31,721 nt of DNA from JBPYFK01 sp051984675 (GTDB lineage: Bacteria > Actinomycetota > Actinomycetes > Mycobacteriales > Pseudonocardiaceae): the NCBI GenBank assembly GCA_051984675.1, contig JBPYFK010000105.1, positions 1-31,721 of the forward strand. The letters are read 5' to 3'. Positions 8,278 through 15,732 of the stretch are shown in pieces. The notes under the pieces are model-generated. The model was not told the DNA's origin, ran no database searches, and saw nothing but the letters and a program-made list of their open reading frames with translations. Each line of letters opens with the position of its first letter. Position 1 is the stretch's first letter. The translations under genes were made by a program, and so were the position numbers.

Positions 8278-8917
8278 GGTCGGCTCGCGGAAGTTCTAGG
8301 GAGTCGCGGAGCTTGTGCATCGCGGTCCTGATCCGGGTCTTCGCGGTGCCCAGGGGAATCTGCTCGAACTCGGCGATCTCGCGGGCGGTCATGCCATGGA
8401 TGCCGGCCAGAACCAGTGCTCGCGCCTGTTGCGGTGGGAGGACCGCCAAGGCGCGACGCAACACGGTCGTGGTTTCGCCAGCGACGGTCTCGGGCTCTGG
8501 ACCATCGGTCATCCCGCGGATCATGGACAGGAGATCGCCGGTGGCCACCGGCACGAAACGCTGTGCACGTGCCGTGTCGATCGCGAGGTTGTGCGCGATG
8601 GTGCGTAGCCAGGTTCGTACCGAGCCGCGGCGGGAGTCGAAGACCTGGGCGTGGCGCCACGCTCGTTCGAAGGTCTGTTGGGCGATGTCCTCGGCCAGCT
8701 GCATGTCACCGACCACCGTAAGCGCGGTGGCGAACACGAGCCGCTGGAACCGGCGCACGAACGCCACCGAGATCTCGGGATCGCCCAGCGCCAGACCAGC
8801 CAGCAGCATCTCATCGGGAAGCCGTTCCACGGGAACCGTGTCCCTGCCCATACCACCAGATACGGACGCGGACGTCGGAGGGATTGCCTTCGGTGGCTTC
8901 CGGCGGACTGTCCCCAC
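8270..8917 (-). CDS. ECF RNA polymerase sigma factor
   Basis: An extracytoplasmic-function sigma factor. Region 2 runs from RRFQRLVFATAL through EDIAQQTFERAW and RTWLRTIAHNLAID. Region 4 is LAVLPPQQARALVLAGIHGMTAREIAEF with the helix-turn-helix LGTAKTRIRTAMHKL. The frame is open to GTG 8926, but the ribosome site GGGAGGGAGG abuts that codon; GTG 8917 sits 8 bp beyond it and is preferred. A short CCTCC/GGAGG inverted repeat covers this ribosome site and could limit translation. The gene is divergent from the cupredoxin lipoprotein across about 80 bp, so one control region may serve both. Resemblance to the SigK type rests on the RskA-like partner. Confidence 0.9.
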   Translation of the reverse strand: MGTVRRKPPKAIPPTSASVSGGMGRDTVPVERLPDEMLLAGLALGDPEISVAFVRRFQRLVFATALTVVGDMQLAEDIAQQTFERAWRHAQVFDSRRGSVRTWLRTIAHNLAIDTARAQRFVPVATGDLLSMIRGMTDGPEPETVAGETTTVLRRALAVLPPQQARALVLAGIHGMTAREIAEFEQIPLGTAKTRIRTAMHKLRDSLELPRADHD

Positions 8918-8996
8918 GCTGGCCACCTCCCTCCCGGAGGTTGGTCAGCTCATTCTCTCCCCCAATCCAACTGGCGGGTTCGTTCGTATCTGATGC

Positions 8997-9563
8997 ATGA
9001 CGCCCTCCGCAGTGAACAGCCCGGTCAACAGCGTCGACCTGCCCAGACGACGCACAACCCCGCGCTCGCGCACCCGCCGTGGCGGGTGGGCGGTCCGGTT
9101 GGCGGCCGCAGGTGTGGTGATGGCCGCGCTCACGCTCATGGCAGCCGCATGCGCCGGTCCGATGTCGCGTCCGGTAGCGCCGCCCGCCTCTACTGGCCAG
9201 GCACCAGCAACCCAGGCCGGGATGGCCGTGCCGGTGACCTTGACCGAGTTCCAGATCCAGATGCCGCCACGGAATCTCGTGCCTGGCAGCTACACCTTTA
9301 CGGTTACCAACCGGGGGAACACGGTGCACGCCCTGGCCATCGAGGGTCCGGGGGTGGCAGGCGAGCGCACCCCGGGCGTGCTACAACCCGGCCAGTCCGG
9401 CGCCGTCACGGTGACCCTGGGCAACGGCACCTACGACTTCTACTGCCCCGTGGACGGGCACAAGGACGCGGGCATGGACGTCAAGGTCACCGTCGGTGGC
9501 GGGGCGCCGATGCCATCCGCACCCCCGCCGTCCACCGGGGGTGGGAGTGGGTACGGGTACTGA
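8997..9563 (+). CDS. cupredoxin-like copper lipoprotein
   Basis: A secreted, probably membrane-anchored blue-copper-like protein of 188 residues. After a basic start, a hydrophobic segment (about 32-51) ends at C52 in LMAAAC, a slightly off-consensus lipobox. A Pro/Ala/Thr linker leads to a cupredoxin fold (about 78-167). The type I copper ligands can be read: H111 in TVHALAIEG, then C150-x4-H155-x4-M160 in YCPVDGHKDAGM. The tail is Pro/Gly-rich. The likely role is electron transfer or copper handling at the cell surface. It is divergent from the ECF sigma gene and overlaps the next membrane protein gene by one base (TGATG), so those two form a unit. Sigma control of this gene is an inference from arrangement. 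Confidence 0.85.
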   Translation: MTPSAVNSPVNSVDLPRRRTTPRSRTRRGGWAVRLAAAGVVMAALTLMAAACAGPMSRPVAPPASTGQAPATQAGMAVPVTLTEFQIQMPPRNLVPGSYTFTVTNRGNTVHALAIEGPGVAGERTPGVLQPGQSGAVTVTLGNGTYDFYCPVDGHKDAGMDVKVTVGGGAPMPSAPPPSTGGGSGYGY

Positions 9564-9970
9564 TGGGACCCGTGGCCGAGCCCCGCCGCGCGCTCATAGC
9601 TACGTTACGCATTGCCAGTGCCGTCTTGGTGATCGCCATGGGCGCCATCCACCTGTACCTGTGGCAGCAGGGGTATCGCGACCTCCCTGCCATCGGCGTG
9701 CTGTTTCTGCTCAACGTCGTCGGGTCCGGTCTGCTGACCATCCTGCTGGCCATGCCCGGCCGTGCTCTGGCGATCTTCGCAGCCTTCGGCGTCGTGTTCA
9801 CCGCAGGCACCCTGGCCGCATTGATGCTCAGCCTGACTGTGGGTCTGTTCGGTTTCCGCGAGTATGTCGGCAGTCCGCTCGTTCTTCCGACGATCGTCGT
9901 GGAAGCCGCGGGAACCGTCACCCTGGCTTGGCTGACTGCCCTGACACGCGAGCGACACGCAACGGGGTAA
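9563..9970 (+). CDS. small membrane protein coupled to the cupredoxin gene
   Basis: A 135-residue protein with four predicted membrane helices (about 17-32, 41-61, 68-90 and 102-124). It carries an IHLYLWQQGYRDLPAIG loop and LLNVVGSGLL. Its ATG overlaps the stop of the cupredoxin gene, so translation is coupled. I recognise no named domain. A role as membrane partner of the copper protein is possible from context only. It converges with the GDT1 gene, leaving 17 bp between stops. Confidence 0.75.
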   Translation: MGPVAEPRRALIATLRIASAVLVIAMGAIHLYLWQQGYRDLPAIGVLFLLNVVGSGLLTILLAMPGRALAIFAAFGVVFTAGTLAALMLSLTVGLFGFREYVGSPLVLPTIVVEAAGTVTLAWLTALTRERHATG

Positions 9971-9987
9971 GAGGAGTACGAATTCGG

Positions 9988-10662
9988 TCAGCCCAGTGCG
10001 GCGCTGATCAGGCTGAGCGCGGCAAGCACAGCCATGACGACCGCGGCCGTGCGCGTGATCCAGTGGAAGGGAACAAAGCGCAGGAGCTGCCGACCACCGA
10101 TGATCGCAAGGGCACCCACGGCCCAGAGACCGAGAACCGAACCGATGCCGACGGTGACAGGGGCGTGGTACTGAGCCGCCAGGTTGGCGGTGACGATCTG
10201 AGTCAGGTCGCCGAACTCGGCGACGAACAGCACCAGGAAGCTTCGTGCGGCCACGCGTGCGAACCCGGGGACGGCGGTGATGGTGGGACGAGCCCGGGTC
10301 GCTAGCCCGGCTCGGGTGTCGACGGTTCCAGGGACGGGTTGTCGTTCGTCCTCGGTGCTCTGTTCTGGTGGACGGTGGTCGGAAGCGGAGTCCTCCTGCG
10401 CGTGCCGGCGCAGCATCAGCACCGCACCGGCGGCGAACAGAACGGCGACAACCATCTCCATCGCCCGGTGGGGCAACAACCCCAGGAGACTGCCGGCCGC
10501 GACAGCGAGCAGGACGTGCACGGCAAACGCGGCGGCGACCCCGACGAAGACGTGACTGGGCCGGTAGCGAGTGCCCAGGATGAGGCTGGCCAGCACCGTC
10601 TTGTCGGGCAGTTCGCTGACGAAGATGACACCGAACACGGTGGCGAGAATCGTGAGATTCAT
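9988..10662 (-). CDS. TMEM165/GDT1 family cation exporter
   Basis: A 224-residue membrane protein of the UPF0016/GDT1 family, whose studied members move Mn2+ or Ca2+ against H+. Both signature motifs are present in inverted-repeat halves: E17-LPDKT at the end of helix 1, and E149-FGDLTQ in the second half. Each half has three hydrophobic helices. A charged Pro/Glu/Arg linker (about 86-128) joins them. The start is ATG 10662 with AGGAACGGA just upstream. The likely role is manganese or calcium efflux. No convincing manganese riboswitch was seen in the upstream 290 bp. Confidence 0.88.
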   Translation of the reverse strand: MNLTILATVFGVIFVSELPDKTVLASLILGTRYRPSHVFVGVAAAFAVHVLLAVAAGSLLGLLPHRAMEMVVAVLFAAGAVLMLRRHAQEDSASDHRPPEQSTEDERQPVPGTVDTRAGLATRARPTITAVPGFARVAARSFLVLFVAEFGDLTQIVTANLAAQYHAPVTVGIGSVLGLWAVGALAIIGGRQLLRFVPFHWITRTAAVVMAVLAALSLISAALG

Positions 10663-10797
10663 TCCGTTCCTACGTCGCTGCTTCGGGTGCCTGTCTCTCC
10701 CCGGTCACTGTCGAGAATAGCTCTCATTCAGCGGCCCCAAAAATGCGATGTGGGCCAGACAACCAACTATCCGGGAGTGGGGGCGCGAAAAACCGTC

Positions 10798-10824
10798 TTT
10801 CGGTCGACCGAAACCAATAATTGG
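10798..10824. promoter_or_regulatory. two abutting palindromes upstream of the GDT1 exporter gene
   Basis: TTTCGGTCGACCGAAA (10798-10813) is a perfect 16-bp palindrome. It is followed directly by CCAATAATTGG (10814-10824), perfect around a central A. The site lies about 136-162 bp upstream of the minus-strand GDT1 start and about 129 bp downstream of the permease stop. A regulator-binding site is likely. The rest of the 290-bp gap holds the hairpin at 10875-10901 and no credible gene. Confidence 0.45.
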
Positions 10825-10874
10825 ACAATGCGCGAAATTCGTTCAGGCGAACGGCGGTTTGGCTGGGCGAGCCT

Positions 10875-10901
10875 CCCCATCATCGTCGTAACGACGAGGG
10901 G
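10875..10901 (-). terminator. hairpin downstream of the YraQ-type permease
   Basis: TCGTCGT (10883-10889) pairs with ACGACGA (10891-10897), flanked by CCCC (10875-10878) and GGGG (10898-10901). It starts about 50 bp past the permease stop on the minus strand. No T-tract follows, as is common for actinomycete terminators. Confidence 0.45.
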
Positions 10902-10952
10902 CAAGAGCCGCTGACCAGCACGGATGCTAGTCATTATCGAATCGAGGGCCGG

Positions 10953-12077
10953 TTAGCCCATCATGCGGAGCATGCCGATTCCGCCAGTCCGCACGAATCG
11001 CACAACGAACACGGCAGCTACTACCAGGAAGACAATGTTCAGCCATGTGGTGTAGTTCCACGACACGGTCTCCTGACCAATGATCGCCGAGCGCTGCACG
11101 GGCACCAGTCCGGTGGCGGAGAACAGCAACTCAACGATGTAGCCACCGCCGACCATCGCGGCATAGAACGTGCCCAGCAGCACCAGCATCATCCGCGTGC
11201 CGTAGTACTTCCGGTAGATGGCCAGGATCGGCAGAATCACCAGGTCGGCGTAGATGAACGCGATCACACCGCCGAAGCTGATACCGCCGTTCCACAGCAC
11301 GGCGGCCAGCGGCACGTTGCCGATCGAGCAGACGAAGCTCGCGATCGACACGAGCGGCCCGACGATCGGTCCCCACAACGCGGACAGGACCGGATGGTCG
11401 GTGAGGAAGAAACCGCGCCAGAACGATTCGGGCACCCAGGCACCGATCGCGCCCGCGATGAGCAGCCCACCCGCGAGGTCGCGCAGGATCGCCGCCCACT
11501 CCATGACGAAGACGTGCGACACCGCCGTGAAGCCTTCGGCCGACGTCAGCCGTTTCCAGAACGACCCCGACCCCGCCACGGACATGTCCATGGCGGCGTG
11601 TCCTTCCATCGACCCGGCCAGGCCCTTGTCGGCCTGCTCCCGCGCGGCCTCCAGCAGCCGTCGGTGCACGAACAGTCGGAGCAGCACGGCCAGCAGCACG
11701 ATCATGATCGGGCCGCCGACGAACTCCGCGGCGGTGAACGGCCAGCCCAGCAGCAGAGCCATGATGATGCCCAGCTCGACCACCAGGTTCGTCGAGCCGA
11801 TCTCGAAGACCATCGCAGCGGTGAAGTTCGCGCCCTTGCGGAACAACGACCGTGCCAGCGCCACGGCCGCGTAGGAGCACGAGGAGGAGGCCGCGCCGAG
11901 ACCGGCGGCCCGAGCGAGGGCAGCAGGCCGATCGTCCCCGAGCAGACTGACCACAGTGGACCTCGGAACGGCCGCCTGCACCACCGCGGAAAGCGCGAAA
12001 CCCAGGATCAACGCCCACAGCACTTCCCACGTCATGGCGCCGGCCAGCGCCAGCGCGTCCCCGATCGCCTTCAGCAC
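10953..12077 (-). CDS. YraQ-type (UPF0718/DUF318) membrane permease
   Basis: A 374-residue polytopic membrane protein with about eight helices in two similar halves. Each half carries a small-residue loop: GAASSSCSYAAVALARSLFRKG (around C67) in the first, and SFVCSIGNVPLAAVLWNGG in the second. This resembles the CSCS-type loop of the UPF0718 permease family, some of which export arsenicals or move thiols or metals. GTG 12077 is chosen because GGAGG lies 7 bp upstream; the open frame runs 70 codons further but reads as non-coding and passes through the operator at 12093-12111. A His/Met-containing cytoplasmic loop (about 165-185, EGHAAMDMSV) could bind metal. The substrate is unknown. Confidence 0.8.
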   Translation of the reverse strand: MLKAIGDALALAGAMTWEVLWALILGFALSAVVQAAVPRSTVVSLLGDDRPAALARAAGLGAASSSCSYAAVALARSLFRKGANFTAAMVFEIGSTNLVVELGIIMALLLGWPFTAAEFVGGPIMIVLLAVLLRLFVHRRLLEAAREQADKGLAGSMEGHAAMDMSVAGSGSFWKRLTSAEGFTAVSHVFVMEWAAILRDLAGGLLIAGAIGAWVPESFWRGFFLTDHPVLSALWGPIVGPLVSIASFVCSIGNVPLAAVLWNGGISFGGVIAFIYADLVILPILAIYRKYYGTRMMLVLLGTFYAAMVGGGYIVELLFSATGLVPVQRSAIIGQETVSWNYTTWLNIVFLVVAAVFVVRFVRTGGIGMLRMMG

Positions 12078-12092
12078 AAGGCCACCTCCGCG

Positions 12093-12111
12093 TATACCTC
12101 CCAAGGGTATA
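12093..12111 (-). promoter_or_regulatory. CsoR-like operator at the permease promoter
   Basis: TATACC (12093-12098) faces GGTATA (12106-12111) around TCCCAAG, ending 16 bp before the permease start on the minus strand. The core has the TACC..GGGTA layout of CsoR/RcnR-family operators, which respond to copper, nickel, formaldehyde or sulfur species. No CsoR gene is visible in the window. Position over the promoter or leader supports repression. Confidence 0.45.
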
Positions 12112-12347
12112 ACTCGCTGTTTGACACCACTGGCTTGCCGCTGACCCGGGGTTCGCCGCATGTGAAGATCGTGCAACTTTCCGAAAACGGCTCGGCAAAC
12201 ACGTTTTTCCTTGCGCGCATGATAATCTTGTTTTTCTCCCTTTGTTTGTTGCCTGAGTGTTTCGGGCCGGAGCATGATCCCTGGCATCGCTCGGGGGAAA
12301 CGCTGACCATGATGTTCGGCGTGTCCGGTTTATCCGCGAACAAAGGG

Positions 12348-12367
12348 GTTTCGTATGCTAACGAAAC
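12348..12367 (+). promoter_or_regulatory. inverted repeat in the DUF6230 operon promoter region
   Basis: The 20-bp site is GTTTCGT-ATGCTA-ACGAAAC with perfect 7-bp arms, 57 bp before the DUF6230 start. TATGCT at 12354-12359 could be a -10 element inside the repeat, so a bound factor would block it. The surrounding gene-free stretch 12112-12424 is unusually AT-rich near 12200-12255 and otherwise holds only the CsoR-like site at its left edge. Confidence 0.4.
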
Positions 12368-12424
12368 ATTTCCGTCGACTCCTGGCTTTTGATGGTATCG
12401 ATTATCGGAAACGGGGGTGACGTC

Positions 12425-13021
12425 ATGTCGCGCGCGAAGACCACTGGCGGAACTCGTTGGCGTGTGTTCTTTCTTGTCCTCGGCGTCGGGGTGCTTGGCA
12501 TTGGCTTGATGTTCGTCAGCCTGCAGCGGGGTGTTCTGGCCGCGTCGTTCACGGTGGCGGGCACCCCGTACAAGGCCACTGCCGACAATCTGAACGCCCA
12601 GGGTGTGGTGCAGTTCGGCTCGCTCGACCAGAGCGCGAACGCCGCGCATCCGGTGCTGGTCAACGGGTTCCGGCAGGCACACCTGGACAACTTCTGCCAG
12701 TCCATCCTCATCCCGGACGTACCGGTGGTGGGTGCCATGACCGTTCGCATCACCGCGCCGGGCGGGATGAACGCGCAGAACCTGGTGCTCGGTGTCCAGG
12801 ACGTCGCCGGTGATTTGAAATTCAACAATGTCGAGATCGGTCGGGATGCCGGTGCCCTCAACAAGGGACCGGTACAGGGAAAGCCCGGCGGTTTTGGGAT
12901 TCAAATGGATTCCCTGAGCATCGCGCGTCTACGCCAGGTCGCCTGGTCCACCACAGCGTCCACGCTGCAGCTGAATCAGGTGAACATCGCTGTCGATGCG
13001 GGCACCCATGAATGCTTCTGA
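12425..13021 (+). CDS. DUF6230 family secreted or surface protein
   Basis: The 198-residue product matches the actinomycete DUF6230 pattern. It has a short basic start, one hydrophobic segment (about 12-35), then LAASFTVAGTPYKATADNLNAQGVVQFGS, NFCQSI, FNNVEIG and a closing AGTHECF. The body is beta-rich and polar, so a surface or secreted protein held by, or cleaved after, the N-terminal helix is likely. The ATG at 12425 follows GGGGGTGA. Function is unknown in the family. It leads a three-gene operon with DUF6114 25 bp downstream. Confidence 0.85.
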   Translation: MSRAKTTGGTRWRVFFLVLGVGVLGIGLMFVSLQRGVLAASFTVAGTPYKATADNLNAQGVVQFGSLDQSANAAHPVLVNGFRQAHLDNFCQSILIPDVPVVGAMTVRITAPGGMNAQNLVLGVQDVAGDLKFNNVEIGRDAGALNKGPVQGKPGGFGIQMDSLSIARLRQVAWSTTASTLQLNQVNIAVDAGTHECF

Positions 13022-13046
13022 CGACCCCGGAAAGGACGGTGCGGAA

Positions 13047-13649
13047 ATGCCTGACCGCGGCCGACGAAAACGCTACGGACCTGCGGTGAAGGAGATGGTT
13101 CGGCGGTTCCGGGACTGGCGGCGGCTCCGTCCGTTCTGGGCGGGTGTCTTCACTCTCGGGGCGGGACTGATCATCCTGTTCCCGCCTTACGCGTCGTTGC
13201 GGTTCGGCGACATCGAGGTCTCGTTGAACACCCTGGGCGGGATGTCGTCGCTGCTCATCGGCGTGGTCATGCTGACGTGCGCGAGCATGCTGTGGACCAG
13301 GCCGCAATCGCGCGTGGCCGCCGGCGTCGTGACGCTGTTGTTCGCGCTGGCGGCGATCGTGGCGGCGAACCTCGGGGTCTTCCTGATCGGAACGATGCTC
13401 GGCATCATCGGCGCTGGACTGGCTCTCGCCTGGAGACCTGCGCGCGAGCAGGAGGGGCGTGCCGCGGGCCTCGAGTGGCCGCGCACGGACCAGGATGCGG
13501 CTCCCGCAGAGGCCCCGTCGCCCCCGCAACCCCCGAGACGCGCGCATCGGCGGAGCGCGCGGCCCTCGCGTGCTCCCGTGCCGGCCGCCTCGCGTCCACG
13601 ACGCGGGCAACGGAGCCGAGCGCGCGCCGGTCGGGGAGCGGGAGCATGA
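13047..13649 (+). CDS. DUF6114 family membrane protein
   Basis: A 200-residue protein with the DUF6114 core: RPFWAGVFTLGAGLIILFPPYASLRFG, then four hydrophobic helices through about residue 125, including VAANLGVFLIGTMLGIIGAGLALAW. A long Pro/Ala/Arg-rich cytoplasmic tail (about 130-200) follows. ATG 13047 is preferred because AAAGGA lies 11 bp upstream; an in-frame ATG at 13008 would overlap DUF6230. DUF6114 commonly follows DUF6230 in actinomycetes, suggesting that they act together at the envelope. Its stop overlaps the next start (ATGA). Confidence 0.83.
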   Translation: MPDRGRRKRYGPAVKEMVRRFRDWRRLRPFWAGVFTLGAGLIILFPPYASLRFGDIEVSLNTLGGMSSLLIGVVMLTCASMLWTRPQSRVAAGVVTLLFALAAIVAANLGVFLIGTMLGIIGAGLALAWRPAREQEGRAAGLEWPRTDQDAAPAEAPSPPQPPRRAHRRSARPSRAPVPAASRPRRGQRSRARAGRGAGA

Positions 13650-14233
13650 CGGACCGACTCGGGTACCTCCGGGGTGTATCGGTCGTGTGCTCCGTGATCG
13701 TCTTCGCCGCCCTGTCCGGGATGGGTCTGTCCGGGATGGGCATGGCGTCGCCCGTTCCGGCGCAGACCGCGGCCGACCCCCAGCCCGGACCGGGGCAGGT
13801 GTGGGTCCTGAACGCCAGCAGCCTCACCCTCGCGGGCGTGCGGTTCGACGGGGTCGTGAACAGGGATGTCGGTGACGGTCAGCAAGTCCCAGCCTTGCAC
13901 TTCACAGTGGACAGACTGGAGATCACCAGCCTGGTGCAGCGTGCGGCGCTGGGCAACGGCCGCGACCTCACGGTCGCCGCGGCGGCGGGCAGCGTCTCCA
14001 CCATCACCGAAGGACCGATCGAGCTGTACACGACGCGGCTCACGGGAGTCCTCGCGGTCGGGGGATTCCCGGCGTTGCCGGTCACGCTGTCCGCGGACGC
14101 GCTCAACCTGCCCGGCATCGACCTGAGCTTCCTGAAGTTGCCGTTGATCACCTTCACCAACACGGTGGCGCTCAACGCCGATCTCGTCGGAGGGAACCTG
14201 GTCATCCCGGGCGCACGCATCACCGTGGCGTGA
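13646..14233 (+). CDS. secreted protein, third gene of the DUF6230/DUF6114 operon
   Basis: A 195-residue protein with an N-terminal export signal. A hydrophobic stretch (about 12-32) ends near ASPVPAQTAA, a plausible signal-peptidase site. The signal contains a short duplication (LSGMG twice). The body is polar and beta-rich, with phrases such as LTLAGVRFDGVVNRDV and LHFTVDRLEITSL that echo the rhythm of DUF6230, so it may be a diverged relative. The ATG overlaps the DUF6114 stop as ATGA, indicating coupling. No catalytic motif was seen; function unknown. Confidence 0.78.
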   Translation: MTDRLGYLRGVSVVCSVIVFAALSGMGLSGMGMASPVPAQTAADPQPGPGQVWVLNASSLTLAGVRFDGVVNRDVGDGQQVPALHFTVDRLEITSLVQRAALGNGRDLTVAAAAGSVSTITEGPIELYTTRLTGVLAVGGFPALPVTLSADALNLPGIDLSFLKLPLITFTNTVALNADLVGGNLVIPGARITVA

Positions 14234-14454
14234 TCGAGGATCGACCGCACGGTCCGAGCGAGTGGTTTCCCGGTCGGGGAGCTTCGACGTACGGTGGCAA
14301 CCAGGGCGAATCGAGGGGGATCGTTCCTGAGCGGAACAGGCGACCGCGTGCCGGCATCAGTTCGTTGCGCGTCGGCGTGGTGGGCACTCGAAGTCGTGTT
14401 CGGTGTCGATACCGGGATCGACCTGCTCGGAACGTGCTTCAAGGGGGGCTTTCG

Positions 14455-15078
14455 ATGGAGTTCACGAAACAGACCCAGCGGTCGCTGTATGCCGCGGTCG
14501 GCGCCGCCACCTGGGTCGTCGACCGGTTGCGCGACACCGCCGGTCACGTCCAGACCGCTTGGCGGCAGCGGGACCAGTGGGCGCGACGTGCTGGCGATAC
14601 CTATGCCGAGCTGGCCGAGCGCGGTCAGACCGTGGTCGGCCGCGCCCGGCGTACCACGGCGCATCGGCTCCGCGAGGTCGGCGACACCGCCCGCCAGGTG
14701 AGCAGAGCAGCGCCAGCGGGGGGACGGGGAGCAGAGGTCACCGAGGCAGCCGACCTCCCGATCGCCGACTTCGACAGCCGCAACGCAGCCGACGTGATCG
14801 ACGCGCTGCCCGGCCTCTCTCTCGATCAACTGCACCAGATCGAACGCTACGAAATGCGGCACCGCAGCCGGACGACCGTCCTTGACCGCATCGACGAGCT
14901 GCGCGGAGACCACGAGCCCTGGTCCGGCTACGACGCGATGACGGTGGACGAGATCCTGCCGCGCATGCGGTCGTCGGCGCCGGCCGAGCAGGCTGCCGTG
15001 GCCTCGTACGAGCAGCGGCACAGGCAGCGCCGCAGCATCATCGCCGCCGCCCCATCCCACCACGTCGGCAGGCGCTGA
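14455..15078 (+). CDS. helical protein with two C-terminal DUF8129-like repeats
   Basis: A 207-residue protein. The first 85 residues form an amphipathic, Arg/Ala-rich helix reminiscent of lipid-droplet or HBHA-like surface proteins. Then come two similar helical repeats: FDSRNAADVIDALPGLSLDQLHQIERYEMRHRSR (about 103-138) and YDAMTVDEILPRMRSS...VASYEQRHRQRR (about 158-195). This YD-x-hydrophobic-x4-L...YE-x-x-H-x-x-R repeat is a known uncharacterised actinobacterial domain; I name it DUF8129-like from memory. ATG 14455 follows AAGGGGGG. The open frame extends to 14230 but that part lacks third-position GC bias and is leader. The 220-bp leader 14234-14454 shows no other element. Confidence 0.72.
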   Translation: MEFTKQTQRSLYAAVGAATWVVDRLRDTAGHVQTAWRQRDQWARRAGDTYAELAERGQTVVGRARRTTAHRLREVGDTARQVSRAAPAGGRGAEVTEAADLPIADFDSRNAADVIDALPGLSLDQLHQIERYEMRHRSRTTVLDRIDELRGDHEPWSGYDAMTVDEILPRMRSSAPAEQAAVASYEQRHRQRRSIIAAAPSHHVGRR

Positions 15079-15095
15079 CGCCCACCCGACAGGTG

Positions 15096-15443
15096 CTACC
15101 CGTCGGTGGAGGCTGAGCGGGCCAGTCGGGTGTGATCGGCGATCAGGAGTGAATGCGCGGCGATCAGGGGGCTTCTCGCCCGGTGGGCGTCCCCGGCGTG
15201 AAGATGCTGTTCGGCGTGGCGGAGCGCATCGATGACCAGATCCGCGGAGACGCCCTCACCGAGGTGATCGCCGATCAGCTGCGTAGCCCGCAATGCCTGC
15301 TCCAGGTAGTGGCGTGCGTGCCGCACGGACGTGTCGTCCGGCCCGTGCTCGGCGGAAGACTCGGAAGACTCGGCCAGGACGGCCGTCAGAGCGGCCTGAA
15401 CCGCCTGTCGCAGGACGTCCAGAGACTGGTCTGCTGTGCTCAT
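15096..15443 (-). CDS. small hypothetical helical protein
   Basis: A 115-residue, almost wholly alpha-helical acidic protein with leucine/alanine heptad-like spacing (QAVQAALTAVLAESS, HYLEQALRATQLIGDHLG, DALRHAEQHLHAG). Histidines are numerous in the second half. There are no membrane segments and no family I recognise. The start at ATG 15443 lacks a clear ribosome site. Codon third positions are GC-rich, as in real genes here. It converges with the preceding helical-repeat gene, 17 bp apart, and is divergent from the methyltransferase. Confidence 0.6.
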   Translation of the reverse strand: MSTADQSLDVLRQAVQAALTAVLAESSESSAEHGPDDTSVRHARHYLEQALRATQLIGDHLGEGVSADLVIDALRHAEQHLHAGDAHRARSPLIAAHSLLIADHTRLARSASTDG

Positions 15444-15642
15444 TCGAGCATGATCCGTAATGGCTGTTTACGCGTATACCGCTGATGTCGACGGCGAGTG
15501 GTCCGCATGGCCTAGCGCGCTTCGGGATGTTCACTGCGACCAACGGGCTAGCCGCGACCAACGGGTCAACGAGCGGGCGCGGGTGAGTTCGTCGACTCGT
15601 GCACGGGGTCAGGTCCGTCGGAGTTGGCACGGACTTTGTGGA

Positions 15643-15668
15643 CTTTTCCCACCGAGACATCCGGGTAT
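15643..15668 (+). promoter_or_regulatory. possible SigB/SigF-type promoter for the DUF574 methyltransferase
   Basis: CTTTTC, a 14-bp spacer and GGGTAT resemble the GTTT-N14-16-GGGTAT layout used by actinobacterial general-stress sigma factors. The site ends 64 bp before the methyltransferase start. The -35 match is imperfect (C in place of G). The rest of 15444-15732 shows nothing else. Confidence 0.28.
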
Positions 15669-15732
15669 CGAATATGGCGAACCTGCCATTACGCTGTGAT
15701 CTTGCTCGCCGGCGCCGGAAGGAGAGAGCGCA

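Noticed and set aside
10663..10797. Manganese (yybP-ykoY) riboswitch upstream of the GDT1 gene
   Set aside because: The family is often riboswitch-controlled, but I could not fit the conserved loop sequences or a closing stem. A covariance-model search would decide.
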